From NCBI GenBank assembly GCA_031401035.1, contig JANNRA010000068.1, forward strand, positions 1 through 24,808: DNA of 24,808 bases, read 5' to 3'. A model generated the notes under the pieces. The model was not told the origin of the DNA. It saw only the letters and a program-made list of their open reading frames with translations, and ran no database searches. The number at the start of each line of letters is the position of its first letter. Positions within the stretch are counted from its first letter, which is position 1. This DNA comes from JANNRA01 sp031401035. GTDB taxonomy: Bacteria; Desulfobacterota; Binatia; HRBIN30; CADEER01. Shown here piece after piece: positions 17,020-24,773 of the stretch. The position numbers were made by a program, and so were the translations under genes.

Positions 17020-18330
17020 TCACCGCAGCGCCGCGATGAGCTGTTCGAGTGTCGCCTGCACGCGCGCCAGCGCATCGCCCATGAACTCGGTCTCGTGCCC
17101 CGCCACCGTCGCAGCCTCCGCATCGAGGCGCGCTTCGAGGGCGTCCCAGGTGGCGCGCACCGGCGCGGCGTGGCGCGGCCAGTCGCCTTCGACGAGGGTG
17201 AGGAGTGTCTTGAAGCGCCACCAGGGGGAGTCGGGGGTCGGCTCGACGCCGCCCAGGGCGAGCGCAGCAGGCAACTCGCCGGCGATGAAGATGGGCAGGA
17301 AGATGCCGAGGCAGGGGGAACCGAGGCTGGCCCAGTAGCGCGGCGCGGTGTCGGTATCGGCTGGCAGTTGGGCGATCATGCTGGCGGTGGTGGTGCCGAC
17401 CGGATCGGCGTGCATGCAGATGCCGAAGCGCTGCTCGTCGTCGAAGGGCAGTTCCACACCGGGAGTCGCGGCGCCGTAGTGGTCGCGCAGCGCGGTGCGC
17501 AGAGCGGCCGGCGTCAGGCGGCCGCGGCCGGCGGCGAGCAGTTCGCAGGTGCGGCGGTGGCGGCCGCTCGAGATCACCGGCGGCGCCATGCTGGTGTCGC
17601 GGTAGGCGGCGGCGAAGTCGAAGCGGCCGGGTCCGTCCTCCGGCCACCAGCCCTGCGCCACGGCGTGCTCGATGGTGCCGTCGGCGAGGGCGTCCCAATC
17701 GTCGCCGATGCCGAGGTGGTTGCTGGCGCTGTCCAGCTCGCGCACACGGCGCGCCGCCCAGCGGCGGTCGGAGGCCTCGAGGCGCCAGGCCTGGCGCCGA
17801 TCGGCGACGAGGAAGGAGTTGTGGTACGGCCAGTCCTTGTCGGCGTACCCTGATCCGCCCTGCCCGTACGCCTCGATGAGCCCGGTCATCACCTCGACCG
17901 CCTGCGTCGCCGAGGCGGCGCGCTCGAGGCCGAGGCGGACCAGGTCCATACCGATCAGGCCTTGGCCGATCAGACCTTGGCCGATCAGACCGGGCGGGCC
18001 GAGTTCGTCGCGCGTGAAGACGGTGTGATTGCCGATGGCGACGCCGTGCTCGTTGAGGCCGTGCTCGAAGCCCCACAGCCAGTAGGGGTGCGAGCCGATG
18101 CAGCGGGCCGTGGCGGCGACCTGCGGGATCTCGATGTAGGTGCAGCGCAGCGCCGCGCCAGCCGCGTGCCGCGCCGCCGCCAGTTGCAGCAGCGGCTGGG
18201 GCTCCGCCGCCGGTCGGTCGCTGTTCTTGGCGAACAGCACGGCGCCGTCGGCGGTGGCCGCGCCGAGCGCCACCAACGAGTCGCAGGCGACGCGGACCTC
18301 GCGCCGACCGGGCGTGCGCAGCTCGGGCAT
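17020..18330 (-). CDS. Secernin/C69-family Ntn-hydrolase-like protein
   Basis: A 436-residue member of the dipeptidase C69/secernin/acyltransferase Ntn-hydrolase fold. The expected N-terminal nucleophile is Cys16 in ACDSLVALGAATADGAVLFAKNSDR, exposed after removal of a short propeptide; the downstream NSDRP and GNHTVFTRDE segments are typical of the active-site region. It probably cleaves an amide bond, but a peptide substrate is not assured because many of this family have unknown substrates. ATG 18330 places the Cys close to the N-terminus as in relatives; an in-frame ATG at 18378 would overlap the divergent gene. A 15-bp triplet repeat inside adds two GLIGQ units (see 17951-17995). It could form an operon with the CoA ligase. 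Confidence 0.85.
   Translation of the reverse strand: MPELRTPGRREVRVACDSLVALGAATADGAVLFAKNSDRPAAEPQPLLQLAAARHAAGAALRCTYIEIPQVAATARCIGSHPYWLWGFEHGLNEHGVAIGNHTVFTRDELGPPGLIGQGLIGQGLIGMDLVRLGLERAASATQAVEVMTGLIEAYGQGGSGYADKDWPYHNSFLVADRRQAWRLEASDRRWAARRVRELDSASNHLGIGDDWDALADGTIEHAVAQGWWPEDGPGRFDFAAAYRDTSMAPPVISSGRHRRTCELLAAGRGRLTPAALRTALRDHYGAATPGVELPFDDEQRFGICMHADPVGTTTASMIAQLPADTDTAPRYWASLGSPCLGIFLPIFIAGELPAALALGGVEPTPDSPWWRFKTLLTLVEGDWPRHAAPVRATWDALEARLDAEAATVAGHETEFMGDALARVQATLEQLIAALR
17951..17995. repeat. Three tandem 15-bp units inside the C69-like gene
   Basis: Three consecutive 15-bp units beginning CCGATCAG (17951, 17966, 17981) differ at few positions and encode LIGQG-LIGQG-LIGMD in the protein. 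The reading frame is kept. The segment sits where family members usually have a single GLxGMDL motif, so two units look like a recent in-frame expansion. Confidence 0.8.
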
Positions 18331-18376
18331 GGGTGACGCGTTGCATACGCGTTCCGTTTTCACAATTCTGCGCGCC

Positions 18377-19186
18377 ATGGCCTACGCGCAGATCACCTAC
18401 GATGTCGCCGACGCCGTCGCGACGATCACCCTCAACCGCCCCGAGAAGCTCAACGCCTGGACGCCGGTCATGGCCGCCGAGCTGCTCGACGCCTTCGGCG
18501 CCGCCGACCGCGACGCCGCCGCGCGCGCGGTCATCTTCACCGGCGCCGGCGAGCGCGCCTTCTGCGCCGGCGCCGACATGGACTTCTTCGCCGAACAGAT
18601 CGCCGCCGGCGGCGGCACCGGCACGAGCGCCACAGGCGCGAGCGGCGGCCCGTCGCGCGTCGAGGAGTTCCCGCAGCTGCTGCGCCGCCTGAGCAAGCCG
18701 ACCATCGCCGCCATCAACGGCTACGCGCTCGGCATCGGCGCCAGCATGCCGCTGCTGTGCGACGTCCGCCTCGCCGCCGCGGAGGCCCAGATCGGCTTCC
18801 TCTTCGGCCGCATGGGGGTCATGGCCGAGCTCGGCTCCACCTACCTGCTGCCGCGCATCGTCGGCACGGCGCGCGCCTGCGAGCTGATGCTGACCGGCAA
18901 GCGCTTCGACGCCGCCGACTGCGAGCGCATGGGGCTGGTCAACCGCGTCGTGCCGCGCGCCGCCCTGCTCGACACCGCCCGCGCCATGGCCGCCGAGATG
19001 GCGCAGTGCGCGCCGCTGTCGCTGACGCTCACCCGCCAGGCCATCTACCAGGGCCTGGAGAGCAGCTTCGAGGCCCAGCTGCGCTTCGAGGGCTACACCC
19101 TCGACCACCTCTACCGCACCGCCGACCACGCCGAGGCGGTCGCCGCCTTCCGCGCCAAGCGCCCGCCCCGCTTCACCGGCCGCTAG
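18377..19186 (+). CDS. Crotonase-fold enoyl-CoA hydratase/isomerase family protein
   Basis: A 269-residue crotonase-fold protein. The first oxyanion-hole strand is RAFCAGADMDFF (60-71) and the second is NGYALGIGASMPLLCDVRLA (114-133). By alignment to classical hydratase, the two catalytic glutamates are replaced (Ser123 and Phe143), while Glu151 in GRMGVMAELGST sits where PaaG/ECI-type isomerases have their acidic base. Double-bond isomerisation or another CoA-ester reaction is therefore more likely than simple hydration. A Gly/Ser/Thr-rich loop (78-92) is inserted after the first oxyanion strand. No Shine-Dalgarno is seen; the 46-bp gap to the divergent C69-like gene leaves room for little more than a promoter. 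Confidence 0.9.
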   Translation: MAYAQITYDVADAVATITLNRPEKLNAWTPVMAAELLDAFGAADRDAAARAVIFTGAGERAFCAGADMDFFAEQIAAGGGTGTSATGASGGPSRVEEFPQLLRRLSKPTIAAINGYALGIGASMPLLCDVRLAAAEAQIGFLFGRMGVMAELGSTYLLPRIVGTARACELMLTGKRFDAADCERMGLVNRVVPRAALLDTARAMAAEMAQCAPLSLTLTRQAIYQGLESSFEAQLRFEGYTLDHLYRTADHAEAVAAFRAKRPPRFTGR

Positions 19187-19193
19187 CCTCGTT

Positions 19194-19274
19194 CTTCAAC
19201 GCGAAGCCGCGAAGGCGCGAAGAACGCCTGCGTCATCGGCATCGCCTCCGCGTCTTCGCGCCTTCGCGTTGAAG
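19194..19274. repeat. Hairpin built from 8-bp GCGCGAAG-type units
   Basis: The left arm (19194-19222) reads CTTCAACGCGAAG followed by units CCGCGAAG and GCGCGAAG; the right arm (19254-19274) is its inverted copy with one unit fewer. The loop is 31 nt. It lies between the 3' ends of the convergent crotonase and alcohol dehydrogenase genes, 7 bp after one stop and 6 bp before the other, a natural place for a two-way terminator. Confidence 0.85.
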
Positions 19275-19280
19275 TCTCGA

Positions 19281-20528
19281 TCAGGGGCGGAAGTCGAAGA
19301 GGACTTTCACGGCGCCGGTCTCGCCCTGGGCGTGCGCGGTGCGGAAGGCTTCCTTGAAGTCGGCGAGCGCGAAGCGGTGCGTGAGGATCGGCGTGACGTC
19401 GATGCGGTGGCTGCGGATGAGGTCGAAGTAGTGCTCCATGGCGTGTTTGCGGACGCCGTCCCATTCCTCGACGCCGAAGGCGTTCGAGCCGACCAGGTTG
19501 ATCTCCTTGAAGTAGTGCGGCGACCACTCGAAGCGCGCCGGCGTGTCGACGCCCGACATCACCACGGTCGAGCGCGGGCCGGCGATGCGCACCGCCACCT
19601 CGAGGCTCTCGGCGGTGCCGACGGCGTTGTAGACGACGCGCACCCCGGGCGGGCCGAACAGCATCGGCAGGCCGGGAGCCCCCTCGCTGGGCGAGAAGAG
19701 CTCGGCGCCGGTCATCTCGCGCAGGCGCTCGATGATGCCCTCGACCGGGCGCCAGGCGATCGTCTCGGCGGCGCCGAGCTGCAGCGCCAGGCGCGCCTGG
19801 TGGTCGAAGCGGGTGATGGCGACGATGCGCACGTCGAAGAGTTTGTGCAGGATCTCGATGGCGCACAGACCGAGCGTGCCGCAGCCGTAGACGACGACCA
19901 GATCGCCAGGGTGGGGCGGGTGGCGCAGGACGGAATGCAGGCTGACCGAGAACGGGTCGGCGAGCACCGCCTGCTCGTCGCTGATGTCGTCGGGGATCGA
20001 GATCGCCATGCTCTCGTGCGCCGGCACGGCCGGGGCGAAGCCGCCCGAGGCGTCACGGCAGGTGCCGGTGTGGATGCCGGCGGCGAGGCGGCCGCGGCGG
20101 AAGCTCTGGCAGAGCGAGTACTGGCCCTCGACGCACATCGGGCAGAGCGGGCTGACGCCGCGCGGCGCGCAGGACAGCCACGGGTTGAGGACGACGCGCT
20201 GGCCGACGCGGCGGGTCGTCACCGCCGGGCCGATGGTGGCGATCGTGCCGACCACCTCGTGGCCCATCACCTGCGGAAACGTCGCGCAGGCGGCCATCGG
20301 GCTGTCGATGTTCTCGAAGTCGATGAACACCTGCTTGTAGTCGCTGCCGCAGATGCCGGTGAGGTGGGTCTTGATCACCAGCCAGTCGGGGAACTGCACG
20401 ACCGCGTCGGCAACCTCGCGCATGGTCAGCGGCGAGTGCTCGCCCAGGTACGCCTCCTTGCTCTGCTGGACGTCTTGGATGAGGTGGATGATCTCTTCGA
20501 CGTTGACGTCGAAGACCAGCGCTTTCAT
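19281..20528 (-). CDS. Zinc-dependent alcohol dehydrogenase, MDR family (long form)
   Basis: A 415-residue medium-chain dehydrogenase. The catalytic zinc ligands are Cys60 (GICGSD), His90-Glu91 (GHE); the structural zinc cysteines are Cys120, 129, 132 and 140 with a wider first gap than usual. The Rossmann loop is VVVYGCGTLGLCA, for NAD(P). The N-terminus carries an unusual segment (about 8-45, with EEIIHLIQDVQQSKEAYLGEHSPL) before the first catalytic strand, making it 50-60 residues longer than its neighbour. It starts 10 bp after the other dehydrogenase and is in the same operon. It could oxidise a secondary alcohol or formyl-type adduct; the substrate is not readable. Confidence 0.9.
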   Translation of the reverse strand: MKALVFDVNVEEIIHLIQDVQQSKEAYLGEHSPLTMREVADAVVQFPDWLVIKTHLTGICGSDYKQVFIDFENIDSPMAACATFPQVMGHEVVGTIATIGPAVTTRRVGQRVVLNPWLSCAPRGVSPLCPMCVEGQYSLCQSFRRGRLAAGIHTGTCRDASGGFAPAVPAHESMAISIPDDISDEQAVLADPFSVSLHSVLRHPPHPGDLVVVYGCGTLGLCAIEILHKLFDVRIVAITRFDHQARLALQLGAAETIAWRPVEGIIERLREMTGAELFSPSEGAPGLPMLFGPPGVRVVYNAVGTAESLEVAVRIAGPRSTVVMSGVDTPARFEWSPHYFKEINLVGSNAFGVEEWDGVRKHAMEHYFDLIRSHRIDVTPILTHRFALADFKEAFRTAHAQGETGAVKVLFDFRP

Positions 20529-20538
20529 CGGGGCGGCC

Positions 20539-21621
20539 CTATGGCACCAGGCAGGAGTGGATACTCTCGCCGTTGGCGAGGGCGGCGAGGGCCTGGGCGG
20601 CGTCCTCGAGCTTGAACTCGTGCGTGTGCATGCGCTGCAGCGGCATGCGGCCCGACTCGATCAGGTGGATGGCCTGCTCGTAGGCGCGGTGGGTGACGCC
20701 GAGGACGCCGCGGATCGTCACTTCCTTCAGGACCACCAGGTCGCTGACGAAGTCGGGCACGGCGCGGAAGCCCTTGACGCCGGCCAGGACGATGGTCCCG
20801 CCGGCGGCGACGTAGTGCAGCGCCTCGGCGACCGGCTCGGGCGCGTTCGAGGACACCTCGACGACGACGTCCGCACCGCGGCCATTGGTCAGCGTGCTGA
20901 TGCGGGCGCGCGCGTCCTCCTGCTCGACGTCGATCGTATGATCGGCGCCGAAGGCGCGCGCCAGTTCGAGCTTCGGCGCGTCGCGCGTCAGGCCGGTGAC
21001 GATGACCGTGCCGGCGCCGACGGCGCGCGCCGCGATGACGCAGGCGAGGCCGCGCTGGCCCGGGCCGAGAATCACCACCGTGTCGCCGGGACGCGTGCCC
21101 GGCACATCCACCGCCCAGCGGAACCCGGCGCCCAATGGGTTGAACATGACAGCGAGGCCGGCCGGGATGTCGGCGCGCACTTTGTGCACGATCGAGTGCG
21201 GATGCAGGTACATGTAGTCGGCATACGCACCCCACAGCCCGGGCGGCGTCGCCAGCGGCACGTAGCTGTAGCCGAACAGGCCACCGCGACCGCGGCAGAT
21301 CTGGTAGCGGCCGGCCAGGCAGTCGCGGCAATGTGCGCAGGGGATCAGCGTCTCGACGGCGACGCGATCGCCGACGTTCACCCCCCAGCGGCGCGCGGCG
21401 CGATCGCCGATGCGCTCGATGACGCCCAGCGGCTCGTGCCCGGGAATGACCGGCAGGCGCACCGGGAGAACGCCCTCGTACTGCTCGACATCGCTGCCGC
21501 AGATGCCGCAGGCCTCGACTCGCAACAGGGCGCTGTCGTCGTCGGGCTCCGGGATCGGCAGGTCGCGCAGCTCGAGCTGGCGCGGGGCGGTCTGCACGAT
21601 GGCCCGGGTCGTCTTCGGCAT
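20539..21621 (-). CDS. Zinc-dependent alcohol dehydrogenase, MDR family
   Basis: A 360-residue dehydrogenase of the standard length. Catalytic zinc ligands are Cys41 (GICGSD) and His62-Glu63 (GHE); structural zinc is bound by Cys95, 98, 101 and 109. The nucleotide loop is VVILGPGQRGLACVIAARAVGA. Both zinc sites are intact. It is the promoter-proximal gene of a two-gene operon, divergent from the HxlR-SCP2 regulator across 91 bp, so it is the likely direct target of that regulator. Confidence 0.92.
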   Translation of the reverse strand: MPKTTRAIVQTAPRQLELRDLPIPEPDDDSALLRVEACGICGSDVEQYEGVLPVRLPVIPGHEPLGVIERIGDRAARRWGVNVGDRVAVETLIPCAHCRDCLAGRYQICRGRGGLFGYSYVPLATPPGLWGAYADYMYLHPHSIVHKVRADIPAGLAVMFNPLGAGFRWAVDVPGTRPGDTVVILGPGQRGLACVIAARAVGAGTVIVTGLTRDAPKLELARAFGADHTIDVEQEDARARISTLTNGRGADVVVEVSSNAPEPVAEALHYVAAGGTIVLAGVKGFRAVPDFVSDLVVLKEVTIRGVLGVTHRAYEQAIHLIESGRMPLQRMHTHEFKLEDAAQALAALANGESIHSCLVP

Positions 21622-21666
21622 GGGCGAAGTGAAGCACAGCCGTCGGGCCCGTGCACGCGCCGGGAA

Positions 21667-21681
21667 GTATCTCTTGAATAC
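21667..21681. promoter_or_regulatory. Candidate operator in the HxlR-dehydrogenase divergent region
   Basis: GTAT (21667-21670) and ATAC (21678-21681) form a short dyad around 7 bp in the most AT-rich part of the 91-bp gap between the dehydrogenase and the regulator. HxlR proteins commonly bind dyads containing GTA/TAC halves in such positions, but arms of four bases are weak evidence. Confidence 0.35.
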
Positions 21682-21712
21682 CGAGAAATGGTTGAGCTAG
21701 GAATCGAACTGA

Positions 21713-22462
21713 ATGGCCAAGCCGGTAGCGAAAGCACAACGGCAGATCCTCTCGCCGGGGCAGATCTTCTGCCCCGTCGGGCGCGCCCTCGACGTCATCG
21801 GCGACCGCTGGACGCTGGTCATCGTGCGCCACCTGCTCGGCGGGCCGCTCGGCTTCCAGGAGTTGCGCAGCCGCACCGGCATCGCTCCGCGGGTGCTGGC
21901 GATGCGCCTGCGCGCCCTGGCCAAGCGCGGCTTCGTCAGCCGCACCGAGGACGCGCGGCCGCGCTACGCCATCGGCGAACGCGGTCGCTCGCTCGAACCG
22001 GTGATCACCGCGACCGCGCGCTGGTACCTGCGCCATGGGCTCGACGACCTGCAGGTCGACGCCAATCGCTTCAGCGCCACCTCGGCGCGCTCGATCCTCG
22101 AGTCGCTGCCGTTCCTGCTGCGCGAGGAGCGCGCCGGCGGGGTCGACGTGACCTTCGAGATCCGCCTCACCGGCCTCGGCGGCGGCGTCTGGACGGTGCA
22201 CATCGCCGACGGCGCCTGCACGGTGCGCGAGGGGTTCGCCGATCACGCCGGCGTCCGCTACACCGCCGACGCACAGGTGTGGTGCGGCGTCGCGCTCGGC
22301 ATCGCCGACGCCAAGGCCATCCATCGGGAGGGCCTGATGCGCAAGGACGGCGGGCGCGAGGCGATGGACTTCTACTTCCACCAGATCGCCCGCGCCCCGC
22401 AGCCCGCGGCGCCGCCGACACGCCGGCGCGCCGCGGCCGTCCGCGCAGGAGGACCGACATGA
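21713..22462 (+). CDS. HxlR-family regulator fused to an SCP2 sterol-carrier domain
   Basis: A 249-residue one-component regulator. Residues about 19-110 form an HxlR winged helix, including the conserved Cys20 and the core CPVGRALDVIGDRWTLVIVRHLLGGPLGFQELRSR. Residues about 125-230 match an SCP2-like lipid/sterol-binding fold (VDVTFEIRLTGLGGGVWTVHIADGACTVREG, then YTADAQVWCGVALG). Such a fusion would couple binding of a hydrophobic ligand or acyl-CoA to DNA binding; Cys20 could add electrophile sensing. It is divergent from the dehydrogenases and overlaps the acyl-CoA dehydrogenase start (ATGA), so it heads the right-hand operon. The Pro/Ala/Arg tail (232-249) is likely disordered. Confidence 0.85.
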   Translation: MAKPVAKAQRQILSPGQIFCPVGRALDVIGDRWTLVIVRHLLGGPLGFQELRSRTGIAPRVLAMRLRALAKRGFVSRTEDARPRYAIGERGRSLEPVITATARWYLRHGLDDLQVDANRFSATSARSILESLPFLLREERAGGVDVTFEIRLTGLGGGVWTVHIADGACTVREGFADHAGVRYTADAQVWCGVALGIADAKAIHREGLMRKDGGREAMDFYFHQIARAPQPAAPPTRRRAAAVRAGGPT

Positions 22463-23553
22463 TCTCCTTCGCCCTCACCGACGAACAGGCGTCCGCCCGG
22501 GACGCGATGCGCGGCTTCGCCGCGACGGCGCTGCGCCCCAACGCGCGCGCCTACGACGAAGCCGAGGCGATCCCCGACGCCTTCTATCCCCAGGCGTGGG
22601 AGCTCGGGCTGACCGCGACGCAGTTACCGGAAGCGTACGGCGGCTACGGCGCGCCGCGCTCGCCGGTGACCAACGCCGTCGTCCTCGAGGAACTCGCCTA
22701 CGGCGACGCGGCGCTGGCGCTGGCCGCCGCGGCGCCGTCGCTGTTCGCCTACGCCGTCGCCGACCAGGGCACCGAGGCGCAGCGTCAGGCCTACCTGCCG
22801 GCCCTGTGCGGCGAGCGCTATCACGCGGCGACGTTGGCGGTGGCCGAGCCGACGCCGGCCTTCAACGCCTTCGCGCCGCGCACGCGCGCGGTGGCGGACG
22901 GCGACGGCTGGCTGCTGTCGGGCCGCAAGTGCTGCGTGCCGCTCGGCGATCGGGCCAGCCACGTCCTGGTCATCGCGGCGGTCGACGACGGGCTCGGCGC
23001 CTTCATCGTCGCCGGCGGCGCCGCCGGGTTGAGCATCGCGGCGGCGGAGAAGAACCTCGGCCTGCGCGCGCTGCCGACCGCGACGCTCAGCTTCGAGTCC
23101 GTCCGCGTCGACGCCGACGACCGCCTCGGCGGCGCCGCCGGTTGCGACGTACCGCGCCTGCTCAACCACAGCCGCGTCGCCCTCGCCGCGGTGTTGAACG
23201 GCATGTCGCGCGCCGTCCTCGACTACTGCGTCCCCTACGCCAAGGAACGCGTCGCCTTCGGCGAGGCGATCGCGCGCAAGCAGTCGATCGCCTTCCGCCT
23301 GGCCGAGATGCAGATGGAGGTCGAGTCGATGCGCTGGATGATCTGGAAGGCCGCCAGCCAGCTCGAGCGCGGCCTCGACGCGACGCGCAGCACGCACCTG
23401 GCGCGCACCTACGCCGGCGAGAAGGCGCTGTGGATCGCCGACAACGGCGTCCAGGTGCTCGGCGGCCACGGCTTCATCCGCGAACATCCCGTCGAGCTCT
23501 GGTACCGCAACGCCCGCACCCTCAGCGTGCTCGAAGGCCTGGCCGCGGTCTGA
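22459..23553 (+). CDS. Acyl-CoA dehydrogenase, C-terminally short
   Basis: A 364-residue FAD enzyme of the acyl-CoA dehydrogenase superfamily. The N-terminal helical domain (LTDEQASARDAMRGFA), the FAD-contact strand (LAVAEPTPAFNAFAPRT, in place of the usual ALTEP-G-GSD), the beta domain and the C-terminal helices (KERVAFGEAIARKQSIAFRLAEM; LGGHGFIREHPVELWYRNAR) are clear. Glu359, in VLEGLAAV, is at the position of the catalytic base, but the protein ends five residues later, without the usual EIQRxxIAR end. The modified FAD motif and short tail may mean altered substrate or activity. Start at 22459 has AGGAGG seven bases upstream and overlaps the regulator stop by ATGA. Confidence 0.88.
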   Translation: MISFALTDEQASARDAMRGFAATALRPNARAYDEAEAIPDAFYPQAWELGLTATQLPEAYGGYGAPRSPVTNAVVLEELAYGDAALALAAAAPSLFAYAVADQGTEAQRQAYLPALCGERYHAATLAVAEPTPAFNAFAPRTRAVADGDGWLLSGRKCCVPLGDRASHVLVIAAVDDGLGAFIVAGGAAGLSIAAAEKNLGLRALPTATLSFESVRVDADDRLGGAAGCDVPRLLNHSRVALAAVLNGMSRAVLDYCVPYAKERVAFGEAIARKQSIAFRLAEMQMEVESMRWMIWKAASQLERGLDATRSTHLARTYAGEKALWIADNGVQVLGGHGFIREHPVELWYRNARTLSVLEGLAAV

Positions 23554-23579
23554 TCCGCCGCACCACTCCGGGAGGAACG

Positions 23580-24752
23580 ATGATCGACCTCAATCTGACC
23601 CGCAACGACGAACAGATCCTCGCCGCCGTCCGCGAAGAGGCGCTGATCGCGCGCCGCTACGCGCGCCACTACGACGAGAACGAGCACGAGTTCCCGCCCA
23701 ACGAGCTGCCCGAAGCGAAGGACCATCCCGGCTTCATGACCAGTATGGGCAACCGCACCGCCGAGGACGCCGGCATGGCGGTCCTGTCCATGTACATCGC
23801 CATGGGCCAGACCTGGGGCGACTACTCGGTACGCCTACGCCGCCAGGAGCGCGGCCTCGGCAACGCCGCCTTGCAGGCGGCCGGCAGCGAGGCGCAGAAG
23901 CGCCAGTGGGGCGACCGCATCCTGGCCATGGCGATCACCGAGCCCGGCTGTGGCTCCGATCCCTCGCTGGTACGCACCAGCGCGACGCTCGACGGCGACC
24001 ACTGGGTGCTCAACGGCGAGAAGATCTTCGTCACCACCGGCTGCCGCGCCGACGGCGTCGTGGTGTGGGCGACGGTGGACAAGGCCGCCGGCCGCGCCGG
24101 CATCAAGTCGTTCCTGGTCATGAAGGGTACGCCCGGCTTCGTCGTCGCGCACAAGGAGAAGAAGCTCGGCATTCGCGCCGACGACACGGCGGCGTACGTG
24201 TTCCAGGACTGCCGCATTCCGCGCGACCAGCTCCTCGGCGGCGACGAGCAGGTGCACAAGGAGGGCTCGGGCGGCTTCAAGGGCGTCATGAAGACCTTCA
24301 ACATGACCCGCCCCGGCGTCGCCGCCATCGGACTCGGTATGGCCGAGGCGGCTCTCGACTTCACCCGCGACGCGCTGCGCGAGGTCGGCGTCGAGATCAC
24401 CTACGGCCCCGGCCTGCAGGCGCAGGCGGCGGTGGCCGAGCGCTTCGTCCGCCTCGAAGCCGTCTTCGAGGCCGCCCGTCTGGCCACAATCCGGGCTGCT
24501 TGGCTCGCCGATCAGGGCGAGTCGAACAACATGGAAGCCTCGATCGCCAAGGCCAAGGCCGGCGGCGCCGTGCGCGAGATCACCCAGGGCTGCATCGAGA
24601 TCCTCGGCCCGATGGCGATCTCACGCGAGCATCTGTTGGAGAAGTGGTTCCGCGACGTCCGCATCACGGACATCTACGAGGGCACCGGCGAGATCCAGCG
24701 CCTGATCATCGCCCGCACGCTGCTGGGCTACTCGCGCCACGAACTCAAGTGA
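23580..24752 (+). CDS. Acyl-CoA dehydrogenase
   Basis: A 390-residue FAD enzyme that should oxidise an acyl-CoA to the 2,3-enoyl-CoA. It has the FAD motif MAITEPGCGSDPS, the second strand GEKIFVTTG, the LGIRADDTAAYVFQDCRIPRDQLLG segment and the ending RITDIYEGTGEIQRLIIART with catalytic Glu367. All usual residues are present. GGAGG lies four bases before ATG 23580 and the gene follows the other acyl-CoA dehydrogenase by 26 bp, so the two are co-transcribed. Related pairs of non-identical acyl-CoA dehydrogenases can form heteromers; here one member lacks the standard FAD motif and tail, which fits that idea without proving it. Confidence 0.93.
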   Translation: MIDLNLTRNDEQILAAVREEALIARRYARHYDENEHEFPPNELPEAKDHPGFMTSMGNRTAEDAGMAVLSMYIAMGQTWGDYSVRLRRQERGLGNAALQAAGSEAQKRQWGDRILAMAITEPGCGSDPSLVRTSATLDGDHWVLNGEKIFVTTGCRADGVVVWATVDKAAGRAGIKSFLVMKGTPGFVVAHKEKKLGIRADDTAAYVFQDCRIPRDQLLGGDEQVHKEGSGGFKGVMKTFNMTRPGVAAIGLGMAEAALDFTRDALREVGVEITYGPGLQAQAAVAERFVRLEAVFEAARLATIRAAWLADQGESNNMEASIAKAKAGGAVREITQGCIEILGPMAISREHLLEKWFRDVRITDIYEGTGEIQRLIIARTLLGYSRHELK

Positions 24753-24773
24753 GCGCCTGAGGGACGTTGGGGC

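Noticed and set aside
18379..19129. Minus-strand frame opposite the crotonase gene, joined to the C69-like gene region
   Set aside because: Composition is that of an antisense shadow, and it conflicts with a clear crotonase-fold protein on the plus strand.
20353..22458. Plus-strand open frame leading into the first acyl-CoA dehydrogenase
   Set aside because: It is antisense to two dehydrogenases with intact zinc sites; the dehydrogenase-like protein begins at ATG 22459 with a good Shine-Dalgarno.
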